DNA of 28,715 bases, taken from positions 1 through 28,715 of the forward strand of contig CAMPUL010000021.1 of NCBI GenBank assembly GCA_946997215.1. Reading direction: 5' to 3'. Origin of the DNA: Gardnerella vaginalis (GTDB taxonomy: Bacteria; Actinomycetota; Actinomycetes; Actinomycetales; Bifidobacteriaceae). The notes under the pieces were generated by a model, which saw only the letters and a program-made list of their open reading frames with translations, was not told the DNA's origin and did not search any database. The first letter of the stretch is position 1, and every line of letters begins with the position of its first letter. Position numbers and translations under genes: made by a program. Positions 1-6,719 of the stretch are shown in pieces.

Positions 1-76
1 TGAGTTAGATATAGCTTGAGTTAGATATAGCTTGAGTTAGATATAGCTTGAGTTAGATATAGCTTGAGTTATATAT
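1..76. repeat. 16-bp tandem repeat at window edge
   Basis: Four exact head-to-tail copies of a 16-bp unit (TGAGTTAGATATAGCT) fill positions 1-64, followed by a decaying fifth copy. The array runs off the left edge, so its true copy number is unknown. It lies downstream of the lacI-type gene, which reads towards it. No coding potential is visible between it and that gene's stop codon. Confidence 0.9.
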
Positions 77-144
77 GACTTTATTTAGATATGACTTTAT
101 TGGAAGAATGACTTTAGTTTAATAGTCTTAAGTTTAGAATTGTC

Positions 145-1164
145 TTAATTGTTTTCAAGCTGACTTGTGCTTGATCTAACTATAAGCTGTGCTGGAATGG
201 TAATATATTTGCATTCTTCGCTTAAATAATCGCCATTAATCAGAGACAAAGTTATTTTTGCTGCGTCTACTGCCATTTCTGCAGGGTCTTGGCGAATAGT
301 CGTAAGCCCTGTTTCTCTAGCGTAAAAACTATCGTCAAAACCAATAATCGAAACGTCTCCAGGCGCGCTATATCCGCTTCTAGAAAGCTGGAACATAAGC
401 GGAATTGCTATGCCGTCTTCTTGGCAAGCAATCGCCGTAGGAACATTTACGTTGCTTAAAAGCGAAGAGACGATTGAGCTTATTCTGTCTAATCCTTCGG
501 GGGCAACGATTTCTATAGGCGTAATGCCGTTGATTTTGCATTCGTCAATAAAAGAGTGGTAGCGCTGCAAAACGCTAAAATGCAATGAAATATCGCGGTT
601 TGTGCGAATGTAGGCAATGTTTTTGTGTCCTAGCCCAATAAGATGGCGTGCCATAAGTCGCGCGCCTTGATCGTCGTCTATGTTAATCGTTGCGTCAAAG
701 TCGCAATCCATAGGATTCAAGCAGTTTATACCTAAGACTGGCACGCCAGTGGCCTTTAGGGAAGCTACTTCCGACTTGTTTACGTCGAAGGAGCAAACGA
801 TTACAGCGTCTGCATTTCGGCGAGTTGGCAGCATGCTAAAGAACTCTGCACGCTCTTGGCTACTAGATATTTGGAAGATTGAAAGGTCGTAGCCAGCTGG
901 GTGAAGAACTTGATTTAGGCCTTGTATAATCGATGCGCTAAACCATAGTCGAATGCTGTCGCTAAGAAGCAGTGCAACTCTTAGTGTTCTGCCAGATTTT
1001 AGTGCTGCTGCGGATCTAGATATTGAAAAGTTTAGTTTTTCTGCAATAGCTAATACTTTGTTGCGCGTTGCTGCGGAAACCAAGTTTGGGCGCGTAAAAG
1101 ATCTAGAAACAGTAGATACAGATACATGCGCCTGGTTGGCCACGTCTTGAATATTAGCTGGCAT
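145..1164 (-). CDS. LacI-family sugar-responsive transcriptional regulator
   Basis: DNA-binding repressor of 339 residues, the usual LacI/GalR length. Residues about 4-50 form the N-terminal helix-turn-helix (IQDVANQAHVSVSTVSR), followed by the hinge helix region (RSAAALKSGRT) and then a periplasmic-binding-protein-like effector domain ending with the typical GxxxxxxTTIRQDP and LIVRSST segments. The ATG start is supported by AAGGAG six bases upstream. It is divergent from a sugar ABC permease pair, so its ligand is probably the sugar or oligosaccharide carried by that transporter, and it may also act on the LacI-type palindromes elsewhere in the window. A 9-bp inverted repeat flanks its own -10 region and suggests autoregulation. 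The effector sugar cannot be read from sequence. The family call is very secure; the regulon is inference. Confidence 0.95.
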   Translation of the reverse strand: MPANIQDVANQAHVSVSTVSRSFTRPNLVSAATRNKVLAIAEKLNFSISRSAAALKSGRTLRVALLLSDSIRLWFSASIIQGLNQVLHPAGYDLSIFQISSSQERAEFFSMLPTRRNADAVIVCSFDVNKSEVASLKATGVPVLGINCLNPMDCDFDATINIDDDQGARLMARHLIGLGHKNIAYIRTNRDISLHFSVLQRYHSFIDECKINGITPIEIVAPEGLDRISSIVSSLLSNVNVPTAIACQEDGIAIPLMFQLSRSGYSAPGDVSIIGFDDSFYARETGLTTIRQDPAEMAVDAAKITLSLINGDYLSEECKYITIPAQLIVRSSTSQLENN

Positions 1165-1225
1165 TTGAACTCCTTTATTCGCGCAGCAAAATGTTTATTC
1201 AATATCTTCATTAATATTGCTAAAA

Positions 1226-1266
1226 CATATGCAAAGTTAGTATATGAGCAGTGTTGCATATGAGAA
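1226..1266 (-). promoter_or_regulatory. Putative lacI-type gene promoter with flanking inverted repeat
   Basis: On the minus strand a -10 TATACT (plus 1239-1244) and a weak -35 TTCTCA (plus 1261-1266) are separated by 16 bp. A perfect 9-bp inverted repeat, CATATGCAA (1226-1234) and TTGCATATG (1254-1262), brackets the -10 box with a 19-bp gap. This is a plausible autoregulatory operator; binding is inferred. Confidence 0.5.
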
Positions 1267-1295
1267 TTTTCACGTGCTTATTTGCGCTCATTACA

Positions 1296-1305
1296 CAAAC
1301 GTTTG
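1296..1305. promoter_or_regulatory. LacI-type operator palindrome between divergent genes
   Basis: CAAACGTTTG is a perfect 10-bp palindrome with the central CG typical of LacI/GalR operators. It lies in the 344-bp gap between the regulator gene and the permease pair, and it resembles the longer palindrome found in the GH31 promoter of this window. Confidence 0.6.
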
Positions 1306-1414
1306 CAATACGAACAATAATAGCAGGTTTTGCCGTAAAATCGCCAAAAATTGGGATTTTTTTCACATTTGATTTTTGCCTTCTTAAGTGGCGACATGCA
1401 AAAAATGACAACGT

Positions 1415-1442
1415 TTGACATTGTGGTTGCATGTAGTAAGAT
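1415..1442 (+). promoter_or_regulatory. Promoter of the sugar permease pair
   Basis: A consensus -35 TTGACA (1415-1420) is followed after 16 bp by TAAGAT (1437-1442). AACGTTTG overlaps the -35 box and resembles a LacI-family half operator. The rest of 1165-1508 holds no supported gene. Confidence 0.55.
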
Positions 1443-1486
1443 AAAAGTATTGGTTCGAGCGCGGCCGCTCGTACAGGCGCGTACTC

Positions 1487-1516
1487 AAGGAGGAGAAAGT
1501 GATGAATCATGATTAA
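1487..1516 (+). promoter_or_regulatory. Strong SD with 4-codon mini-ORF overlapping the permease start
   Basis: AAGGAGGAG (1487-1495) is ideally spaced for the ATG at 1502, but that frame reads only Met-Asn-His-Asp before TAA at 1514-1516. The permease ATG at 1509 is in another frame, inside this mini-ORF and 13 bases from the SD. Start choice for the permease may therefore depend on reinitiation or coupling. The mini-ORF could also be a remnant of a lost upstream gene. Confidence 0.5.
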
Positions 1517-2363
1517 TATGAGTGGAAAAGCAATACGCAAATGGTGGGCGTTATTCGCTCTGCCAACGTTTGCTGCATTTGTAATTGGCTTTTTAGTGCC
1601 ATTTGTAATGGGCGTGTATCTTAGCTTTACTAAGTTCCACACTGTTACTGACGGAAAGTTTGTTGGAATTCGCAATTATCGCAAGGCTTTGCGAGACCCA
1701 CACTTCCTTCATTCGCTAGTATTTACAACAGCTTTTACGGTTGTAACAACAATTGTTATTAATGTTATTGCATTCGCAATCGCTTACATGCTTACAAAAA
1801 AGTTCAAAGGCTCCAACCTATTCCGTACGGTATTCTTTATGCCGAATTTGATTGGTGGCATTGTTCTGGGCTACGTTTGGCAGGTAGTTCTTAATGGCAT
1901 CTTGGGCTATTTTGGCCGTGCTATTACGTATTCTGCAACGTACGGATTCTGGGGCATGGTTCTTTTGATATGCTGGCAGCAAATCGGCTACATGATGATT
2001 ATTTACATTGCTGGCTTACAAGCGCTTCCAGGAGACGTTATTGAGGCAGCTGCCGTTGATGGCGCAAGCCCAACGCAGACGCTGTTTAAGATTACAATCC
2101 CGCTTATGATGCCGTCTATTACGGTTTGCACGTTCTTAACGGTTACAAACGGATTCAAGCTATTCGATCAGAACTTGGCGTTGACTAATGGTGCTCCTTC
2201 TAGAAAGTCGGAGATGCTTGCATTGAACATCTTCAACACATTCTATGGAAGACTCAATGGTGAAGGCGTCGGTCAGGCAAAGGCAGTCATATTCTTCATC
2301 ATTGTGGCTGTAATTGCTTTGATTCAGAACAGGTTGACAACTTCTAAGGAGGTGGCAGCATGA
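1509..2363 (+). CDS. Carbohydrate ABC transporter permease (MalF/MsmF type)
   Basis: Inner-membrane permease subunit of a carbohydrate uptake ABC transporter (CUT1 family), 284 residues with about six membrane segments. The cytoplasmic EAA loop that contacts the ATPase is clear: EAAAVDGASPTQTLFKITIP. The start used is ATG 1509 (MINMSGKAIRKW); ATG 1518 is an alternative. The stop overlaps the start of the next permease by four bases (ATGA), so the two are translationally coupled. The usual solute-binding lipoprotein is not present on either side, and no ATPase gene is nearby. These are presumably encoded elsewhere, a shared MsmK/MsiK-like ATPase being common in Gram-positives. The substrate is unknown; divergence from a LacI-type regulator fits an oligosaccharide. 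Confidence 0.93.
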   Translation: MINMSGKAIRKWWALFALPTFAAFVIGFLVPFVMGVYLSFTKFHTVTDGKFVGIRNYRKALRDPHFLHSLVFTTAFTVVTTIVINVIAFAIAYMLTKKFKGSNLFRTVFFMPNLIGGIVLGYVWQVVLNGILGYFGRAITYSATYGFWGMVLLICWQQIGYMMIIYIAGLQALPGDVIEAAAVDGASPTQTLFKITIPLMMPSITVCTFLTVTNGFKLFDQNLALTNGAPSRKSEMLALNIFNTFYGRLNGEGVGQAKAVIFFIIVAVIALIQNRLTTSKEVAA

Positions 2364-3193
2364 ACGAGAAGACTAAGCATCCTGCGCTTTGGACCACGCT
2401 TTTTGCTGTAGTGAGTTTGCTGTGGATTTTCCCAATCGCTTTAGTGTTTATGAACTCCTTTAAGTCAAAGGTGTATATTGCTAGCGAGCCATTTTCACTT
2501 ACTCCAAAGTCATTTATTGGTTTTGATAACTACGTTCTTGGCATTAACCGCACGAATTTGTTGATGAGCTTTTGGTGGACAATTGTTGTAACGATTGGCG
2601 CTGTGGCTTTGATCCTGCTTTGCACTTCTATGTGTGCTTGGTGGATTGTGCGAGTAAACAATTGGGCTGCAAAACTACTGTACGTTTTGTTCCTGTTTAA
2701 CATGATTGTGCCATTCCAAATGGTTATGTTCACGCTTTCCAACATCACTACAAAGCTTGGATTGAACACTCCTTGGGGCTTGTGGATAATCTACCTTGGA
2801 TTCGGCGCAGGTTTGGCTGTGTTTATTTTCACAGGCGTTGTAAAGGGCATTCCTCAAGAGTTGGAAGAGTCTGCAATGATTGATGGCGCTTCTGTGCCAC
2901 GCATATTCTTCCAAATTATTGTGCCAATTATGAGGCCTGCAATTATATCCGTTTCTATCTTGCAAACAATGTGGATTTGGAACGACTTCCTTCTTCCATA
3001 CCTCACTTTGGATTTGAACAAGTACAAGACGGTTTCTATTGCAGTTCAATATTTGAAGGGCGGCTATGGCTCTGTTGAAATGGGTGCAATGATGGGCTGC
3101 CTGGTTATGGCAATTGTTCCAATAATAGTCTTCTACCTAATCTGCCAGAAGTACATAATTAAAGGTGTTATGGCAGGTGCGGTAAAGGGCTGA
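2360..3193 (+). CDS. Carbohydrate ABC transporter permease (MalG/MsmG type)
   Basis: Second membrane subunit of the same CUT1 sugar transporter, 277 residues. It has about six membrane helices and the EAA-type loop ESAMIDGASVPRIFFQIIVP around residues 170-190. The C-terminal segment IIKGVMAGAVKG is typical of MalG/MsmG proteins. It starts at ATG 2360 inside the end of the preceding permease gene, with AAGGAGG just upstream, and it should pair with that protein as a heterodimeric channel. A strong terminator hairpin follows about 30 bases after the stop, so the transcription unit probably ends here. Confidence 0.93.
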   Translation: MNEKTKHPALWTTLFAVVSLLWIFPIALVFMNSFKSKVYIASEPFSLTPKSFIGFDNYVLGINRTNLLMSFWWTIVVTIGAVALILLCTSMCAWWIVRVNNWAAKLLYVLFLFNMIVPFQMVMFTLSNITTKLGLNTPWGLWIIYLGFGAGLAVFIFTGVVKGIPQELEESAMIDGASVPRIFFQIIVPIMRPAIISVSILQTMWIWNDFLLPYLTLDLNKYKTVSIAVQYLKGGYGSVEMGAMMGCLVMAIVPIIVFYLICQKYIIKGVMAGAVKG

Positions 3194-3220
3194 GGTTTTT
3201 TCTCCTTCGGATCTCGGCAT

Positions 3221-3260
3221 GCATGATGGTGGTTGCAAGCGTTTGCAGCCACCATCATGC
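3221..3260 (+). terminator. Terminator after the permease pair
   Basis: The sequence forms a stem of about 16 bp (CATGATGGTGGTTGCA pairing with TGCAGCCACCATCATG, one G-U) around a 6-base loop at 3222-3259. The T-run after it is weak (GTGTTT). The loop region contains GCAAGCGTTTGC, which resembles a LacI-family operator, possibly by chance. Confidence 0.7.
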
Positions 3261-3295
3261 GTGTTTAAGCGTATCTTTGTGTTTAAGCGTATCTT
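3261..3295. repeat. 17-bp direct repeat
   Basis: GTGTTTAAGCGTATCTT occurs twice, at 3261-3277 and 3279-3295, separated by one base, immediately after the permease terminator and upstream of the DUF624 gene. It looks like a small local duplication. Confidence 0.85.
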
Positions 3296-3354
3296 ATAGT
3301 GTATTGTTATTTTAGATTTGTTTAAGTTTGCTTAATTAGGCGGGAGTAGTTGTA

Positions 3355-3969
3355 ATGATTTCTTTTGGAAGCCCCGATTCTAAGTTCGCTCAAGGAATGG
3401 AAACGTTTGCAGACGCAGTTTGGCTTACCATTCTAATGATTATTACCAGCATTCCGCTTATAACGGTTGGGGCGTCTATTACGGCCGCTCACGAGACAGC
3501 TAGACGGATTGAACGTGGCGAGGCACACACAACAGCAATCTACTTTAAGTCTTTTAAGAATAATTTTGTTAAAGCTACTATTATTTGGGCTATTTTAGGG
3601 TCACTTTTAGTTGTAATTATATGGTCTTGGATTTTTTTGCAACTTACTCCGCTTTTAATAATAAAGTTTGCGATTAGCATATTGTGGATCCTGGTTGCGC
3701 AGTGGGTATTTGCATTGCAAGCGCGCTTTGAAAACTCGATTGGCAGAACTCTTATTAATTCGCTGATTTTTGGCGTTAGCTACGCTAGTACAACGCTTAT
3801 AATGTTTTTGCTTGATTGCGTGTTCTTTGCGCTTGTGTACCTTTCGCTAAGGTATTTTTTGCAAGGATTACCGCTGTTGATTTTGCTTGGGTGGGGGTCT
3901 TTGATTATGCTCCACACGCCGCTTTTGGAGCGCGTGTTTGCTAAGTACGTTGCGGCTAATACGCAGTGA
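3355..3969 (+). CDS. YesL/DUF624-family membrane protein
   Basis: Integral membrane protein of 204 residues with about five hydrophobic segments. The start resembles the YesL (DUF624) family: a FADAVWLTILMIITSIPLITVGAS segment, where the SxPxxTxGA pattern is diagnostic, followed by an FKSFKNNFVKATIIW motif near residues 64-78. YesL-like genes commonly sit next to carbohydrate ABC transporters and their regulators in Gram-positives. Their biochemical role is not established. GGGAG lies about eight bases before the ATG. It follows the permease pair by 160 bp but has a terminator between, so it may have its own promoter, which I could not identify with confidence. Confidence 0.82.
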   Translation: MISFGSPDSKFAQGMETFADAVWLTILMIITSIPLITVGASITAAHETARRIERGEAHTTAIYFKSFKNNFVKATIIWAILGSLLVVIIWSWIFLQLTPLLIIKFAISILWILVAQWVFALQARFENSIGRTLINSLIFGVSYASTTLIMFLLDCVFFALVYLSLRYFLQGLPLLILLGWGSLIMLHTPLLERVFAKYVAANTQ

Positions 3970-3999
3970 GGCGAACATCGCCATAGATGCTCGCCTCAC
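3966..3999 (+). terminator. Hairpin at the end of the DUF624 gene
   Basis: GTGAGGCGA and TCGCCTCAC form a 9-bp perfect stem, extended by CAT/ATG after single unpaired bases. The stem overlaps the stop codon. There is no good T-run on the plus strand, so it may act as a weak terminator or a 3'-end stabiliser. Confidence 0.55.
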
Positions 4000-4014
4000 T
4001 TAGGACATCAAAAA

Positions 4015-4056
4015 CATAGCGCGTAAGCCGTGTCTACAGGCGACCTACGCGCTATG
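4015..4056 (-). terminator. Terminator of malQ
   Basis: An 11-bp perfect stem (CATAGCGCGTA / TACGCGCTATG) encloses a 20-base loop. On the minus strand it is followed by TTTTTGATG, a Rho-independent arrangement downstream of malQ. It sits tail-to-tail with the DUF624 gene. Confidence 0.65.
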
Positions 4057-4185
4057 CGAGAGAGAAAGAAGTTACTACATGAGTAACAATCAATATCTAT
4101 TATACTCTTGATTCAAGTGTTTGCAAGTATTTTTAACCTTTCTTTTTACATTTTTTGGTGGTAATTTTACAGTTATTTGTGCTTG

Positions 4186-6453
4186 TTAGCTAATTTTTTC
4201 GCCTCGCATAATGGCGGCCATATTGAGTACGCGTTGAGACTTAAAAACGTCGTCTGTATGAACAATGTTTCCATCTTTATCTGCAAGAGGAATACGCCAA
4301 TTTGGATACTCAGTGCTGGTTCCAGGCTGATTTTGCGAACGCTTCTCTCCAACTGCATCAACAAGTGCCACTTGCAAAAGCAAAGATGGGGAAGTGCGCA
4401 TAATCGCGTGCATGGCCTCTACAATCTCTTGTACATGGTCTTCTACATTCTCGGCAGCGTCCTTGCTAATCCATCCACCATCCAAAAGCATCTTCATCAT
4501 GGCGTCTCGCTCTGCGCTAGCAGCCTTTTGGAAGCTTTCTACGGAATCGGTAAGCAAATGCAGCTCTTCGCGAATCTTAACGTGCTCAAACGCAAGATAG
4601 CCTGCTGTAGGAGGCATGTCGTGAGTAGTAACAGATGCCAAAGCGTATTCGCGGTATGTAGAAGGATCTGCAAATATGATTTCCTTCTTTCCAGCCTTTT
4701 TAGCGGCTTTTTCGGCTTCGTCATTGTGCGTAAACCATTCAACAACGGTTCCAAGAATGCCATGCGAAGCAAGCACCTTAGAAACGTACGCTGGAACAGT
4801 GCCAAGGTCTTCGCCGATAACCAATCCGCCTGCGCGAGTGGCCTCAATGCTAAGAACTGCAAGCATTGCGTCCACATTGTAGTAAACGTAAGCACCGTTC
4901 TTTGCGCCTTGGCCGCGCGGAATCCACCACAAGCGGAAAAGCCCAAGAACGTGGTCAATGCGAACTGCGCCAGCGTGCAAGAACACGTTGTGAACCATGT
5001 CTCGGTAGGCAATATAGCCAGTCTCGTCTAAGTAATTAGGATCAAATGGCGGCTGACCCCAATCCTGACCCTGCTGGTTGTAGAAGTCTGGTGGCGCGCC
5101 AACACTAACGCCGTTAGCAAAGCGCTCTGGACTCCACCACACGTCTGCGCCGTATCCGTGCACGCCAACAGCCATGTCTTGCATAAGACCAATCGCCATT
5201 CCTGCAGCCTTAGCTTCTGCGTGAGCGGCGGCAACTTGCTCGTCTGCAATCCATTGAAGCCAGCGGTGGAACTCAAGCAAATCAGCGTGCTCGCGTCTAA
5301 GCATGTCGATTTGAGGAGTGCCTTTGCCAGTTGTATCGAACCAAAGATTATCTCCCCAAGGAGCACCCCAAACTTCAAAAGCTACACACCAAGTAGCAAA
5401 AGCGTCTAAGTCTTCTCCAGAGTGCGCCTTAAAGTCTGCAAAATCCTGCTCGCGTTCGGCGCTTCTAGGCTGCTTAAAAATAATCTTTAAGGCTGGAAGT
5501 TTTGCGTTCCACGCGGCGTTAATATCCATAGGATTTGGATTATTATTAAGCGCTTCCACGCCCTCGTGCAAAATCTCCACCTCTTTGCGCTGGCTATCGC
5601 TAAGCTGCGCGTACTCTGGAATATCTTGCGGACGAATGTATGTAACATTTAAGAACCTGCGCGATTCTGGCAAGTAAGGAGAAGGCTCCAAAGGTGCCAC
5701 TGGTGCGCACGCATGAATTGGGTTTATAAGCATAAAGTCTGCTTTTCCAATGTTTCCAGCGTCTTTAAGCAGTCTGCGCAAGTCGCCATAATCGCCAACG
5801 CCCCAAGATTCCTTTGAGCGAACGGAATAAAGCTGAGTCATGTAGCCCCAACGATGGCGTTCCTTAACGCTTTGCGGAAGTGGGATTTTTGCTGGCGCGC
5901 AAATCAAAGTTGATTGCGCGTGCGCAACAGTTTTGCCGTTTTTACCTTCGACTTTTGCAAGAAGAGTGTGGTATCCCATTGGCAAGTCTTGTGGAAGCTC
6001 AAGAGTTAAGCCGTCTTCTTTGCTTGTTTCAAAGTTGTTAAGAGGCTCTTCGTATTCCGAACCATCTTCTAGCGTAAGCGTTATGTGGATTTTTTCTGGG
6101 CTGCTTGTAGCTTCTTCAGCGTGAATAGGAACAATCGTTTTTGTGCCAGTAAAGCATACCACGGTTGGCGGCAGCAGTTCGCTATCGCGCTTTTCTTGAA
6201 CGCGCTTTAGCGAGTTCTCAATGCTTTCACTTGTGGTTGCAGGGTAGCCCAACGCATCTAGCACGCCCACAAGTGCTTCGTCCGTAATTTCCGTATAGTC
6301 ACCTAATTGGTCTATGTAGAAAGTTGCGACTCCGCATGCTTTTGCAAGTTTAATTAGTGGGCGAGCAAGCCTTTCTGCGGTTTCTTCTACGGGCACAGTT
6401 GTGGCAGCCTTTGTTTTGCCATTATTTGTTGTGCCATTGTCTGTTGTGCTCAT
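4186..6453 (-). CDS. malQ: 4-alpha-glucanotransferase (amylomaltase, GH77)
   Basis: Cytoplasmic GH77 enzyme that moves maltodextrin segments between chains and releases glucose. It has 755 residues, the long form seen in actinobacteria, with about 200 N-terminal residues that include a beta-rich domain before the catalytic barrel. Catalytic residues are visible: nucleophile Asp500 in GAVRIDHVLGLFRLWW, acid/base Glu548 in VIGEDLGTVP, and the third carboxylate Asp612 in VTTHDMPP (usually HDLP). The DMAVGV and YNQQGQDWGQPPF segments are also typical of MalQ. The ATG is supported by AAAGGAG. It has its own promoter and a leader that can fold in alternative ways. It works with the pullulanase and MalEFG encoded to its right. 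Family assignment is very secure. Confidence 0.97.
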   Translation of the reverse strand: MSTTDNGTTNNGKTKAATTVPVEETAERLARPLIKLAKACGVATFYIDQLGDYTEITDEALVGVLDALGYPATTSESIENSLKRVQEKRDSELLPPTVVCFTGTKTIVPIHAEEATSSPEKIHITLTLEDGSEYEEPLNNFETSKEDGLTLELPQDLPMGYHTLLAKVEGKNGKTVAHAQSTLICAPAKIPLPQSVKERHRWGYMTQLYSVRSKESWGVGDYGDLRRLLKDAGNIGKADFMLINPIHACAPVAPLEPSPYLPESRRFLNVTYIRPQDIPEYAQLSDSQRKEVEILHEGVEALNNNPNPMDINAAWNAKLPALKIIFKQPRSAEREQDFADFKAHSGEDLDAFATWCVAFEVWGAPWGDNLWFDTTGKGTPQIDMLRREHADLLEFHRWLQWIADEQVAAAHAEAKAAGMAIGLMQDMAVGVHGYGADVWWSPERFANGVSVGAPPDFYNQQGQDWGQPPFDPNYLDETGYIAYRDMVHNVFLHAGAVRIDHVLGLFRLWWIPRGQGAKNGAYVYYNVDAMLAVLSIEATRAGGLVIGEDLGTVPAYVSKVLASHGILGTVVEWFTHNDEAEKAAKKAGKKEIIFADPSTYREYALASVTTHDMPPTAGYLAFEHVKIREELHLLTDSVESFQKAASAERDAMMKMLLDGGWISKDAAENVEDHVQEIVEAMHAIMRTSPSLLLQVALVDAVGEKRSQNQPGTSTEYPNWRIPLADKDGNIVHTDDVFKSQRVLNMAAIMRGEKIS

Positions 6454-6512
6454 GATGCTCCTTTGTTAATCGTGGCACATGTACGAGCATCGAATTGATT
6501 CCAAACGATGCT
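6454..6512 (-). promoter_or_regulatory. malQ leader with competing hairpins over the SD
   Basis: In mRNA order three short elements occur: AGCATCG (plus 6506-6512), CGATGCTC (6485-6492) and GAGCATC (6454-6460). The last overlaps the SD and abuts the ATG. The second can pair with the first (7 bp) or with the third (7 bp), but not with both, so the ribosome site could be open or closed. No known riboswitch consensus is recognised. Confidence 0.4.
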
Positions 6513-6564
6513 AAAGGGTGCGATTCTCAACACATCGCTGGATTGAGGCACGCTCTAGCTAACC

Positions 6565-6593
6565 ATTATATTAAGTATTGATATCGTTTGCAA
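6565..6593 (-). promoter_or_regulatory. malQ promoter with LacI-type half operator
   Basis: On the minus strand TTGCAA (plus 6588-6593) and a perfect TATAAT (plus 6565-6570) are exactly 17 bp apart. TTGCAAACG overlaps the -35 box and matches half of the palindrome in the GH31 promoter. This predicts a leader of roughly 105 nt before malQ. Confidence 0.75.
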
Positions 6594-6635
6594 TATTGGC
6601 GATTTTTAGGGTGACTTGAGATACTTGAGTATGCA

Positions 6636-6667
6636 AAAACCGCAGGGCGATTGCCTTCTGCGGTTTT
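6636..6667 (-). terminator. Terminator after the coiled-coil surface protein gene
   Basis: AAAACCGCAG pairs perfectly with CTGCGGTTTT, with an inner GGC/GCC. The stem is flanked by A and T tracts on both strands, as in a bidirectional Rho-independent terminator. It separates the surface protein gene from malQ on the same strand. Confidence 0.85.
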
Positions 6668-6719
6668 GTTATTTGTTATTTGCGATTTGTGATTATTCGC
6701 GCGTATTCACTATTTGCGA

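Noticed and set aside
1220..1675. Minus-strand frame of 151 codons across the divergent intergenic region
   Set aside because: It overlaps the promoter, the SD and the 5' end of the permease gene, with no SD or domain. It is a chance frame.
4015..4056. tRNA-like or small RNA gene
   Set aside because: It is a single 11-bp stem with one large loop, lacks the cloverleaf arms, and is better explained as the malQ terminator.
4177..5031. Plus-strand open frame of 284 codons
   Set aside because: It lies antisense inside malQ, is Cys/Asn/His-rich with no domain logic and no SD. It is a shadow of the real gene.
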